12,453 bases of DNA from CAZNRY01 sp964575675 (GTDB lineage Bacteria > Eisenbacteria > RBG-16-71-46 > CAIMUX01 > VGJL01), in the NCBI GenBank assembly GCA_964575675.1, contig CAZNRY010000126.1, positions 1 through 12,453 of the forward strand, written 5' to 3'. Under the pieces are notes generated by a model. That model was given only the letters and a program-made list of their open reading frames with translations, made no database searches and was not told the DNA's origin. Shown here piece after piece: positions 1 to 7,344 of the stretch (its first letter is position 1; every line of letters starts with the position of its first letter). The translations under genes and the position numbers were made by a program.

Positions 1-29
1 GGATGCGATGCCGACTTGAGTCGATGAGG

Positions 30-190
30 CCGGCGAACGTCCACCCATGCCAACAAGATTCGGTGGAGATGGGCACGACAAACCGGCAAATGTCCGCCGC
101 ATGGTCGAACATCCGGTCACGCCGTCGAGAGAGCGGTATCGACAGACCGGCGAACGTCCACCCATGCCAATGGGAATCGGTGGGATTGAG
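30..190. repeat. Short direct repeats, two exact copies and one degenerate copy
   Basis: A 24-base unit at 30-53 recurs without mismatch at 147-170, 117 bases later. Similarity continues at lower identity for about 20 bases after each copy, both containing TCGGTGG. A third, degenerate copy at 83-109 keeps the CCGGC start, the GTCC core and the ATG-containing tail. The unit starts CCGGCGAACGTCC and ends CCATGCCAA. The period is not constant (53 and 64 bases), so this is not a CRISPR array. It could be a regulatory repeat, a dispersed genomic repeat or the edge of a longer array left of the window. The repetition is certain; the function is unknown. Confidence 0.7.
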
Positions 191-369
191 AGTTGCGCCG
201 CAACATCACAGCCCGAATGGCTGCCGCAGCCAGGCGAGCCGCAGGGGCGCGAGGCGGCGCGCCTGCGAGGTCAGCTGTTTGCTTAGCCGACCGAGCGGGA
301 TGCGCCGAGCGAGCGCCCGACGCCGCGCCCAGACGCGAGCCAGGATGGTCTGGTCAGCTCGAGCGAGCG

Positions 370-399
370 CCGGTCCGGAGGAGCCATCCGGCCGACCGG
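370..399 (-). terminator. Stem-loop downstream of the aminopeptidase gene
   Basis: Bases 370-379 pair with 387-391 and 395-399 to give a ten-base-pair GC-rich stem with a 7-base loop and a 3-base bulge (392-394). It lies about 27 bases past the aminopeptidase stop codon, where a terminator would be expected. No T-run follows on the minus strand, so it is not a classic intrinsic terminator. It may stabilise the mRNA 3' end, or be chance in GC-rich DNA. Confidence 0.3.
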
Positions 400-425
400 A
401 TCGCCTGCTCGCCCGCCCCCGCGCT

Positions 426-1544
426 CTACTTCAACTTCTCCGGATTCAGGCCCTGCAGCTCCTTCGGCACGAAGCGACCATCCTTGCGAATCAACTTCCC
501 GTCGAAGTGAATCTCTCCGCCGCCGTGGGAAGGGCGCTGGATGTGGACCAGATCCCAATGGATCGACGAGCGGTTCCCGTTGAAGCAGTCGTCGTAGGAG
601 TTGCCCATCGCCATGTGGAGGCTCCCCGCGATCTTCTCGTCGAAGAGCGCGTCCAGCATCGCATCGGTCACGTACGGATTGAACCCGAGCGCGAACTCGC
701 CCACGAACCGCGACCCGCCGTCCCGGTCCAGGATCTCGTTCAGCTTCTCGGTCTGCGCTCCGGCCTCCGCCTCGACGATCTTGCCGTTCTTGAAACGGAG
801 GTTGATTTCGTCGAAAACCGTCCCCTCGAACAGGGCCGCGGTGTTGAAACAGATCATCCCGTTGATGCTGTTCTTGACCGGCGCGGTGTAGCACTCCCCA
901 TCCGGGATGTTCAGCTTGCCGTCGCACTTGATCGCCTTGAGCCCGGCGATCGAGAACTCGAGATCCGTCTTCGGCGCCGCAATGCGGACCTTGTCCGTCT
1001 TGTCCATCACCTTCTTCAGGGGGTCCATCGCCCGCGACATCTTCGCGTAGTCGAGCGTGCAGACCTTGTAATAGAAATCCTCGAAGACGTGAAGTGGCTT
1101 CCGCGCGTTCTGCGCCATCGAATCGTTCGGCCAACGAAGGACGACCCAGCGCGTTTTCGGCACCCGCGTCTTGAAGTGGACGGGGGTCGCGTAGTACTTG
1201 CTCCAAAGCTTGAGCTGCGACGATGGGACATCGCTCATCTCCATCGTGTTCGCGCTGCCGCGGATCCCGATGTAGCAGTCCATGTCCTTCATCCGAAAGA
1301 GATCGTATTTTGCCTGCGCCTTGATCTGCTCCTCGTCGGCGTCGAGCAGGAAGCGGCGCTGCAGCCGATCGTGGCGGACATTGTAGAAGACATGGCCGCC
1401 GTTCTTGACCGCGGCATGCTCGACTTCATGGACGAGATCGAGCGCATCGAAACCGAAGCACTCGATCAGCACTTTGTCCCCCTTCTTGACCTCGCAGGAG
1501 TAGTTGACCAAGAGGTTGGCGAGCTTCGTCGTTCTGGGATCCAC
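426..1544 (-). CDS. M29-family metallo-aminopeptidase (aminopeptidase T/S type)
   Basis: A 372-residue cytoplasmic aminopeptidase that would remove N-terminal residues from peptides using two divalent metal ions. The length is close to the usual M29 length of about 400. All six ligands expected for the family can be placed: Glu217 in GECYTAP, Glu283 in GEFALG, His310 and Tyr317 in HMAMGNSY, and His329 and Asp331 in HWD. The start is a GTG at 1542-1544 behind AAGGAGG at 1554-1559, a strong SD site; the upstream extension of the frame is Arg/Gly-rich and not protein-like. There is no signal peptide. It is the last gene on the minus strand here, 113 bp after a glycosyltransferase gene, with its own candidate promoter, so it is probably a separate housekeeping unit. 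The substrate cannot be predicted. Confidence 0.93.
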   Translation of the reverse strand: MDPRTTKLANLLVNYSCEVKKGDKVLIECFGFDALDLVHEVEHAAVKNGGHVFYNVRHDRLQRRFLLDADEEQIKAQAKYDLFRMKDMDCYIGIRGSANTMEMSDVPSSQLKLWSKYYATPVHFKTRVPKTRWVVLRWPNDSMAQNARKPLHVFEDFYYKVCTLDYAKMSRAMDPLKKVMDKTDKVRIAAPKTDLEFSIAGLKAIKCDGKLNIPDGECYTAPVKNSINGMICFNTAALFEGTVFDEINLRFKNGKIVEAEAGAQTEKLNEILDRDGGSRFVGEFALGFNPYVTDAMLDALFDEKIAGSLHMAMGNSYDDCFNGNRSSIHWDLVHIQRPSHGGGEIHFDGKLIRKDGRFVPKELQGLNPEKLK

Positions 1545-1599
1545 GGCACTTCCCTCCTTCCGCCCTCGGCCGGATCGGCCGGGCCTTCGCTTGACGGCC

Positions 1600-1650
1600 C
1601 TCCGGAATCGGCCACCCGCTGGATTGTAACCACGGCGCGCGGCGTCCTGC
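1600..1650 (-). promoter_or_regulatory. Candidate sigma-70-like promoter of the aminopeptidase gene
   Basis: On the minus strand a TACAAT box (complement of 1623-1628, five of six consensus bases) stands out in very GC-rich DNA. A poor CTGGCA-like -35 lies about 19 bases upstream. A transcript from here would have a leader of about 70 nt before the GTG at 1544. The -10 match is good, the -35 weak and the spacer long, so this is only a candidate. Confidence 0.33.
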
Positions 1651-1657
1651 CAGAGCC

Positions 1658-2899
1658 CTATTGCCTCAGGAGCGCGTCGTAGATCCCGGCCATCCGTTCC
1701 CCTTGCCGGCGGATGTCGAACTCCGCCTCCATGTGCGCGCGGCCGGCGCGGCCCATCGCGGGCCATTCCTCCGGATGGGCGAGGAGATGCGCGAGATGCC
1801 CGGTCATTCCGTCGACATCCCGCTCAGGCGCGAGCAGCGCGGATCTGCCCGGCACGGTCGCCTCGGGGATGTCGCAGTGGGTCGTGGCGAGAATCGGGAG
1901 ACCCGACGCCTGCGCGTCGAGCAGACAGACCGGCGCACCCCCCTCGGCATCGCCGTCGGAGGCCGTCACGCTCGGGGCCATCAGGAAATGCGCCTTTCGT
2001 AACTCCTCGAGGTATGCGGGAAAGCTACAGGACCCCAGCAGCTCGACCCTTCCGGCGAGATCACCCCGCGAGATGCGTGCGAGGATCTCGGGGCGCAACG
2101 GCCCGTCGCCGATGATTCTCAACACGAGCCCGGGCCAGCGCGACGCGACCCGCGCCACCGCTTCGAGCGCGTACGGAATCCCCTTCTTCTCCCGGAAGCT
2201 TGCCGCGATCAGCCCGACGACCTTCCCGTCCTCACCGGGATGCCGCTCGGCGAACGGAATCCGTGCGAGGTCGACGCCGAGGTGGATCACGCGGATCCGA
2301 TCGGCCGGCGCGCCGATCTCCGCCAGCGTCCCGGCCATGTGCGACCCCTCGACCAGGAAGAGATCGCCCTCTCGAAAGAGCCTTCGATAGAGCATCCGCC
2401 AGTACGCCCTCCGCGGAAGAACCGTCGCATCGCGTCCGTAAAAGGAGGTCACGAATGGAACCCCGAGGCTCCGCTTCAAGTGAACGGTCCGCGCGCCTTC
2501 CCATCCGAGGTGCGCATGAAGGAGCACGACGCCCTCGCGCCGGGAGATTGCGCGGTACGGCGCGGCGGGAAATCGTCCCAGGAGATACTTCGAGAAGGCG
2601 AACGCGGCCGCAGCCCACGGACCCCTTCCCGCCGAGAGGTCGTGGATGGACTCGAGGGGAAACATGTCGAGGTTCTCGGTCCCCTGCGTCATCACCGCAG
2701 CCGAATATCTCGGATTGTGCAGGATCTGCGCGTGGATCCACGACCCGGTGGAGAAGAGGTACGGCGTCACGAGATGCCCGACGACGGGGAGCGCCCCGCC
2801 GCCGGCCGGACCGGACGCCGGCCTTGACGCGGTCCCGCGACCTGTCCCGCCCAGGCCAGACGCCGCGCCGTTTCCCGCGCCGCCGGGCGTCGCGCTCAC
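1658..2899 (-). CDS. Family-4 glycosyltransferase, GT-B fold
   Basis: A 413-residue protein, predicted to move a sugar from a nucleotide-sugar donor to a glycan or lipid acceptor at the cytoplasmic side of the membrane. The C-terminal half is typical GT4: the HLGVD segment (206-210), a donor-site region with REKKG (236-240), IGDGP (263-267), and an acidic motif around 319-330 followed by SGLP (332-335) and IPEA (344-347). The acidic motif is a variant: Glu319 is followed by GGAP, and the second acidic residue is Asp328, one place later than in the usual EX7E. The first 36 residues are rich in Gly, Ala and Ser and look disordered. The GTG start overlaps the upstream stop codon as GTGA, and a GGGGGAA stretch lies about 8 bases before it, so the two glycosyltransferases are translationally coupled. 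The acceptor is unknown; surface polysaccharide or glycolipid synthesis is likely. Confidence 0.9.
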   Translation of the reverse strand: MSATPGGAGNGAASGLGGTGRGTASRPASGPAGGGALPVVGHLVTPYLFSTGSWIHAQILHNPRYSAAVMTQGTENLDMFPLESIHDLSAGRGPWAAAAFAFSKYLLGRFPAAPYRAISRREGVVLLHAHLGWEGARTVHLKRSLGVPFVTSFYGRDATVLPRRAYWRMLYRRLFREGDLFLVEGSHMAGTLAEIGAPADRIRVIHLGVDLARIPFAERHPGEDGKVVGLIAASFREKKGIPYALEAVARVASRWPGLVLRIIGDGPLRPEILARISRGDLAGRVELLGSCSFPAYLEELRKAHFLMAPSVTASDGDAEGGAPVCLLDAQASGLPILATTHCDIPEATVPGRSALLAPERDVDGMTGHLAHLLAHPEEWPAMGRAGRAHMEAEFDIRRQGERMAGIYDALLRQ

Positions 2900-4176
2900 G
2901 GCCGGTTCCCCCGTTGCGCCTCATCAATGGTCTGAAGCAGGATCCGAATCTCCTGTTCCATGCGCGCCTCAGGATCGAGGAGGAGGCCGCGAACGTGGCG
3001 ACGGGCCGCCCCTCCGATGCGCGTCCGGCGAGCCGGATCGTCGAGCAAACCGGCGAGGATCTCTCCCAAGCACGGGAGGTCTGATTGCCGTACGAGGATG
3101 CCGGTCTCGTCCGGCAGGATGATCTCTCCGGTCGTCCCCGTGTCCAGGGCCACGACGCATCGCTCGCACGCCATCGCCTCGAACACGGGATTGCTCGCGT
3201 TGGTTCGATCGAGAAGCGAGAGAACGAGCGTCGCCGAGCGATAGAGGGCCGGCAGATCGCGGTTCGGGACCGCGCCGGGCAGCTTGACCGCATCCGCCAC
3301 GCCGAGTCTCCGCGCCAGGGCTTCGAGTCGCGCCCGCTCGGGTCCCTCGCCGATGAGAACGGCCACGGCGTTCGGCTGCCGCTCGAGGAGAGCGGGCATC
3401 GCCGCAATCAACCGCTCGAGCTTCTTCTCGTAGGCGAGCCGCGTCACCGTCATGAGCAACGGGGCCTCCGCACTGACCCCGATCCGGTGGAAGAGTTCGG
3501 GATCCGGCGGCCCCGGCGAAAACGCCTCGAAATCCAGCCCGTTGCGCAGGTGCACGAATCGATCGGGAGAAACCTCGCACCGCTTCGCCACCGCGTCTCC
3601 GCTCGCTCCATCGTTCGTGAGAATCAGCCGCGAGCAGGGTGTGCGGAACGCGATCACCTCGGGAAAGTTCAACCCGAACCTGATCGGCTTGTCCAGGCTG
3701 AGGGAAAGACCGTTGCCGAAGAGCCGCACGACATTTGGCACGCCGAGCCGCCGCGCGACCCGTCGGCCGACGGGCGCCTCGAATGGACCGAAGGAGATCA
3801 CGAGATCGGGCCTCACCTTGCGCGCGACATCCAGGGCGGTCCGCGTCCCGATCACCTGATAGGCATAGTAGGAGGTGAACCGAAGGAGGAGCCGAAGAGG
3901 CAGGATTGCGTAGGGGGGCAGGAAGTTCACCCGGCTCGCGAACCGATGAAGCTTGACCCCTTCCCACTCCTCTTCCCCCGCTCTGACCCCTGGCCCTGCG
4001 GGAAGGACCACGTGCACTTCATGGCCCCTCTGGACGAGCGCGCGCGGCGTCCGCGAGAACGATCCAGCGCCGATCCCCGTCCCCATGCTCCAGAACGAGG
4101 GCTGCGCATAGACGATCAGGAATCGTTTCGACCCCGCCAAGCGATCCCCCTCAGCTTCCTTCGTCAACGATGGCAT
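2896..4176 (-). CDS. Family-4 glycosyltransferase, GT-B fold
   Basis: A 426-residue GT4 enzyme. The N-terminal Rossmann-like half starts at RFLIVYAQ (18-25), contains the Gly-rich loop GTGIGAGSF (32-40) and ends near the RNGLDFEAF linker (211-219). The C-terminal half has TRLAYEKKLERL (245-256), IGEGPERARL (275-284), the NPVFEAMA motif (329-336) and TGTTGE (346-351). Glu333 is the conserved second Glu of EX7E; the first Glu position is Thr325, in a TNASNP context. The start is uncertain. ATG at 4176 gives the N-terminus used here but has no SD; TTG at 4140 has GAGGGGG upstream and would shorten the protein by 12 residues. A weak promoter lies just upstream. It overlaps the next glycosyltransferase by 4 bases, and the two probably act in the same surface-glycan or glycolipid pathway. 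Donor and acceptor are not predictable. Confidence 0.9.
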   Translation of the reverse strand: MPSLTKEAEGDRLAGSKRFLIVYAQPSFWSMGTGIGAGSFSRTPRALVQRGHEVHVVLPAGPGVRAGEEEWEGVKLHRFASRVNFLPPYAILPLRLLLRFTSYYAYQVIGTRTALDVARKVRPDLVISFGPFEAPVGRRVARRLGVPNVVRLFGNGLSLSLDKPIRFGLNFPEVIAFRTPCSRLILTNDGASGDAVAKRCEVSPDRFVHLRNGLDFEAFSPGPPDPELFHRIGVSAEAPLLMTVTRLAYEKKLERLIAAMPALLERQPNAVAVLIGEGPERARLEALARRLGVADAVKLPGAVPNRDLPALYRSATLVLSLLDRTNASNPVFEAMACERCVVALDTGTTGEIILPDETGILVRQSDLPCLGEILAGLLDDPARRTRIGGAARRHVRGLLLDPEARMEQEIRILLQTIDEAQRGNRP

Positions 4177-4185
4177 GCGCGGCTG

Positions 4186-4215
4186 ACAATACGCGCGGCG
4201 GCGGAGTCCGGGCAA
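4186..4215 (-). promoter_or_regulatory. Weak candidate promoter of the glycosyltransferase pair
   Basis: Reading the minus strand, TTGCCC (complement of 4210-4215) and TATTGT (complement of 4186-4191) are separated by 18 bases; each matches four of six sigma-70 consensus bases. Transcription would start within a few bases of the ATG at 4176. That favours either a leaderless message or use of the TTG at 4140 with its GAGGGGG site. The consensus match is modest and the assignment tentative. Confidence 0.25.
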
Positions 4216-4394
4216 GCGGACGATCCCCTTCCTCGCCCGCGCTGCCGTGGGCGGCTCCTTCCTCGAAACGGACCGTTGCCGTTGCGCGCCCGATGACCGA
4301 CCATGGACCGGTACGCCGCGCCGATTCGAATCCCTGGTGCGCTCCCGAACCCATCCGGAGATCGAGGAGGGGAGCCCGCGACCTGCGAGGAGCC

Positions 4395-5921
4395 ATGTCC
4401 GGCCCATGTCCAGCGACCGCCGATCCAACACGCGAGGAAGCCCGGTTCTGGGGAGAGCGACAGACGCCCGATCTCCCGGACCATCGCCTCCGCGCGCGTA
4501 CATCGTCTCCGCAAGAGCTGTGGGAAGATCCGGACGTCGAGGCGATCGCGCGGGGAGCCTACGTGGACCGGATCCTCGCCGCCTGCTCTCCGCCCGGGAT
4601 GGATGTCCTCGAACTGGCCTGCGGCTGCGGCTGGCTCGCTCTCGAACTCGCGCGATGCGGCCACAACGTGCGCGGAATCGATCTTTCCCCGGAGCGGATC
4701 AAGAGCGCGCAGAGCTACGCGCGCCTTCTCCGCGAGGCGGGGCGGGAGATGGGCGCGCTGGAACATGAGGTTGGCGATCTGAGGCGCCTTCCACTCCCGG
4801 AATCCGCCTACGATCGAATCGTCTGCTGGGACGGGCTCCATCACATCGCTCCGATCGGTCCTCTGATGGAACGGATTCACGAGGCCCTGCGCCCCGGCGG
4901 ACAGCTCCTTCTGTTCGACCACATCGGTCCGGCTTCCCGCTTGCAGGGCGGGATCGACCGCGCGTTGGCGGGGCTCGCCGTCGCGGTCTGCCAGCCGATG
5001 AATCTGCCGAAGTTGCTCCGGGCTGACCACGGCGCGAACCGGGCGCCATCGGAGGACGTGACCGGGCTCGAGATGATCGACGAGGCGATCCGGGTCTTCG
5101 GCATCGCGGACGTCCGCGTGGAGACCGTACTCGGGCTGGGGAAGCGCTGGCTCGCCCGCCTGCGCGGCCCGCGTCGGCTCCGACTCGGCTTCGTCCGGGC
5201 GATCTGCGCCCTCGATTCCCTCTGGATCCGGACCGGGCTCCTTCGCGGCGAATACGTCTTCGTCGAAGCGCGCCGCCGCCGCCCTCCCTTCCCGGTCCTT
5301 CTTGCGCTCGCGGCCGTCCTCGCCGCGACACCTGCCCGCGGCGCGCCAGCGGACGGTGATTCGACCGGGCAGGTCGATCCTCGGCTTCGACAGCGGGGAT
5401 GGACCATCGATTCGATCACGATTCAGGGCGCTGACATCCCGGGCCTCCGCCATCTCATCGCCTCGGGAAGGATCGCCGCCCCCGCACGGGACGTTTGGGC
5501 GGTCGTCTCCCGCCCCGACGACAAGAGCGACAACTGGCCGAGCCTCAAGGAAGTCGTCATCGAGCATGCGAACGCAGATACCATGATCTCGCGATACACG
5601 ATGACGGTCCCGGTCTATCCGGACCGGCGCTACCGGCTCCGCACCGTGTCGGATGGGAAGCGGATGAAGTTCGATTTCGAGATGATCCCCGGGTACGGGA
5701 ACGTTCACGAGATCAGGGGCTACTGGAAGGTCTCCGCTCTCAGCGACTCGCTCACCCATGTGGTCTACGTCCTGGACACCGACCCCGGGGTGATGCTTGT
5801 TCCGGGTTTTGTCATCAGCTGGGCCACCCGGAAGACGATTCCCCGTTCCTTCGCCTACCTGAAGGACCAAGCCCTCAAGCAGATGATGACGGAACGGCGG
5901 ACGAACGAGATCGTCCGATAG
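4395..5921 (+). CDS. Class I SAM methyltransferase fused to an SRPBCC/START-like domain via an internal signal-like segment
   Basis: One uninterrupted 508-residue frame with three parts. Residues 40-292 are a Rossmann-fold methyltransferase: motif I VLELACGCG (71-79), acidic residue in GIDLS (94-98), YDRIVCWDGLHHI (139-151) and LRPGGQLLLFDH (165-176). Its C-terminus, GEYVFVEARR, reads like a natural methyltransferase end. Residues 293-319 look like a signal peptide: four Arg, a hydrophobic core and an APA cleavage site. Residues 340-500 resemble SRPBCC/START-like lipid- or polyketide-binding proteins, with WPSLKEVVIE (381-390) and the end helix. The start ATG at 4395 follows GAGGAG (4387-4392) at a short spacing, so it is not certain. 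If translated as one chain, the methyltransferase faces the cytoplasm and the SRPBCC domain the periplasm, possibly after cleavage. Substrates are unknown. The 3' end overlaps the convergent PAP2 gene by 47 bp. An assembly or sequencing fault is the main alternative. Confidence 0.82.
   Translation: MSGPCPATADPTREEARFWGERQTPDLPDHRLRARTSSPQELWEDPDVEAIARGAYVDRILAACSPPGMDVLELACGCGWLALELARCGHNVRGIDLSPERIKSAQSYARLLREAGREMGALEHEVGDLRRLPLPESAYDRIVCWDGLHHIAPIGPLMERIHEALRPGGQLLLFDHIGPASRLQGGIDRALAGLAVAVCQPMNLPKLLRADHGANRAPSEDVTGLEMIDEAIRVFGIADVRVETVLGLGKRWLARLRGPRRLRLGFVRAICALDSLWIRTGLLRGEYVFVEARRRRPPFPVLLALAAVLAATPARGAPADGDSTGQVDPRLRQRGWTIDSITIQGADIPGLRHLIASGRIAAPARDVWAVVSRPDDKSDNWPSLKEVVIEHANADTMISRYTMTVPVYPDRRYRLRTVSDGKRMKFDFEMIPGYGNVHEIRGYWKVSALSDSLTHVVYVLDTDPGVMLVPGFVISWATRKTIPRSFAYLKDQALKQMMTERRTNEIVR
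5271..5351 (+). other. Internal signal-peptide or membrane-anchor segment within the fusion
   Basis: Residues 293-319 of the fusion: RRRR, then a hydrophobic run PFPVLLALAAVLAAT, then ARGAPA, where APA fits the signal peptidase AxA rule. No ATG, GTG or TTG occurs in this frame between 5118 and this segment, and none in any frame between 5119 and 5301. So the segment cannot easily be the N-terminus of a separately started protein. Confidence 0.65.
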
Positions 5922-6537
5922 GCCCGGCGAAGAAGAGCGCGAACCCGAGTCCGGCAACGAGAAGTCCTCCCGCGATGTCCAGGAAGTAGTGCTGCTTCGT
6001 CGTCAGTGTCGATCCCGCCACGAGAATCGCCCAGACAAACACGATCATCCCGGTGCGGCGAGATGCGCGCATCAGGAGCATGGAGCACAGGAACGCCAGC
6101 CCGACGTGCAGGGACGGAAAGCAGTTGTTCGGGGGATCGAGGGCGCGGACCCATCGAAGCAGATCGGCGGACAGCCCGCCGCCCGCGATGGGAGGACGCA
6201 GGATCGTCGTCGGATAGATCAGGAAGACGGCGCCGCTCATCGTGACCACGGCGGCGATTGCCCCGACGGCCTTCGGCGCCCAATCGAGCTTCCGCAACCG
6301 TGCTCCGGTGAAGACGAGCATGATGAAGTAGCTGAGGTAGATCCAACAGGTCGACGGAAACATCCCGATCCCCGATTCGAAGGGGAACCTCGGCATCGTC
6401 CTCGGAGGACGGAGCGGAAAATAGGTCGGCAGGACATAGAACAGGAGTAGGTAGGCGGCCGATGAGAGGAGGAGGATGTCGTTGCGCCGCTCGGTCGTCC
6501 GCCTCGCTCCAGCCTCGGACGCGGCCTGGCGGGTCAC
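5875..6537 (-). CDS. PAP2-superfamily membrane phosphatase or phosphotransferase (Aur1-like type)
   Basis: A 220-residue integral membrane protein with about five or six hydrophobic segments (22-40, 65-78, 91-111, 143-157, 163-177, 188-205). Catalytic motifs of the PAP2 family are visible: CFPSLHVG (139-146, His144) and STLTTKQHYFLD (176-187, His183 and Asp187). The first classic PAP2 motif (KxxxxxxRP) is not evident; LRPP at 113-116 is a poor substitute. PSLH in place of PSGH and TTKQHYFLD are seen in the PAP2_3/Aur1-like branch, which includes lipid phosphatases and inositol-phosphate transferases. The start is GTG at 6535-6537, behind an AAGGAGG site 6 bases upstream; the ATG at 6570 has no such site. 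It lies divergent from psd and tail to tail with the methyltransferase fusion. Next to phospholipid synthesis genes, dephosphorylation of a lipid phosphate is likely, but the substrate is not shown. Confidence 0.88.
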   Translation of the reverse strand: MTRQAASEAGARRTTERRNDILLLSSAAYLLLFYVLPTYFPLRPPRTMPRFPFESGIGMFPSTCWIYLSYFIMLVFTGARLRKLDWAPKAVGAIAAVVTMSGAVFLIYPTTILRPPIAGGGLSADLLRWVRALDPPNNCFPSLHVGLAFLCSMLLMRASRRTGMIVFVWAILVAGSTLTTKQHYFLDIAGGLLVAGLGFALFFAGPIGRSRSSAVPSSSA

Positions 6538-6708
6538 ACGTTCCCTCCTTCTTAGGCCTTGCGGAATCATCCATCGCCCCCTAGAGTCTCGCGGTGGTCG
6601 CACAAACCGTCGGCACGGGGATCGCCTCCGTCCGCCGAACTCACACGGAACAGAGGGTTGGATCAACCGCGAGACCGCCACATGCGGCATCCCTAGAAAC
6701 CTGATCTG

Positions 6709-7344
6709 ATGTTTACTACCCGAACCCTGATCGAGGCAAGAGGTCCGGTTGCCATTTTGCTACTGATTGCCGCCGCGGGAGCGTTCTGGACCTGGGCGGC
6801 CGCCGCGATTCCGATCCTCCTCCTGTTTTTTGTCCTCGCCTTCTTCCGCGATCCTCCCAGGCGGATCCCCGACGATCCCAACGCAATCGTCTCGCCGGCG
6901 GATGGAACGATCGTCGAGATCGCCCGCGTGCCGGAGAACCTCTACTTGGGGGCGGAGGCGATTCGTGTCTCGATCTTCCTCTCGATTTTCGATGTCCACG
7001 TCCAGAGGGCCCCGATCCGGGGGACGATCGAGCTCGTCCGCCGCGAGCCGGGCAGCTACCTCGACGCCCGCGACCCTGGATCCGGCTCCAAGAACGAGAG
7101 CCGCACGATCGGAGTCGCCTCGGGCGACGGCTTCCGCGTGCTGCTACGCCAGATCGCCGGCAAGATCGCCCGGCGGATTGTCGGGTGGGAGGAGACCGGC
7201 GCGGTCTTGGCAAGAGGGCAGAGAATCGGCATGATTCGCTTCGGGTCTCGCGTCGAGCTCTACCTGCCGGCGGGGACCGAGGTCGCCGCGACACTGGGGG
7301 AGCATGTCAAGGGAGGGGAGACGATCATTGCCCGAAGAGCATGA
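6709..7344 (+). CDS. psd: Phosphatidylserine decarboxylase proenzyme, short form
   Basis: A 211-residue pyruvoyl-dependent enzyme that decarboxylates phosphatidylserine to phosphatidylethanolamine at the membrane. Two hydrophobic helices near the N-terminus (13-46) anchor it, followed by FFRDPPRR (45-52), SPADG (62-66, Asp65), DVHVQRAPIRG (95-105, His97) and the self-cleavage site FGS (178-180). Cleavage before Ser180 would give a large beta chain and a 32-residue alpha chain with an N-terminal pyruvoyl group. The length (about 210) is typical of the short psd type rather than the roughly 300-residue E. coli type. I see no clear SD before the ATG at 6709 and no better alternative start. It overlaps the start of pssA by 17 bases, so the two are co-translated and supply successive steps. 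Confidence 0.95.
   Translation: MFTTRTLIEARGPVAILLLIAAAGAFWTWAAAAIPILLLFFVLAFFRDPPRRIPDDPNAIVSPADGTIVEIARVPENLYLGAEAIRVSIFLSIFDVHVQRAPIRGTIELVRREPGSYLDARDPGSGSKNESRTIGVASGDGFRVLLRQIAGKIARRIVGWEETGAVLARGQRIGMIRFGSRVELYLPAGTEVAATLGEHVKGGETIIARRA

Larger units (their letters stand above)
1..425. other. Non-coding region with direct repeats and a stem-loop
   Basis: I see no credible gene here. Open frames on both strands are Arg/Pro-rich and low in complexity, as expected of antisense frames in GC-rich DNA. The left part (30-190) holds a short direct repeat family and the right part a stem-loop just downstream of the aminopeptidase stop codon; both are listed separately. The stretch 191-369 shows nothing I can name. 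A gene left of the window could have its 3' end or control region here, but nothing visible supports that. Confidence 0.6.

Noticed and set aside
30..190. CRISPR-like repeats
   Set aside because: Only two exact copies and one degenerate copy, with unequal spacing and similarity running on into the would-be spacers.
3..1682. Very long plus-strand open frame of about 560 codons opposite the aminopeptidase
   Set aside because: It is antisense to a clear M29 gene with all metal ligands and a strong SD; its composition is Arg/Val/Glu-rich and typical of an antisense frame in GC-rich DNA.
4323..4332. GATTCGAATC resembling a tRNA T-loop
   Set aside because: The flanking bases cannot form a T-stem on either strand and no anticodon or acceptor arm is present; it is a short palindrome.
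4164..5957. Long minus-strand open frame opposite the methyltransferase fusion
   Set aside because: Methyltransferase motifs and the SRPBCC region on the plus strand are convincing; the opposite frame has no recognisable domain.
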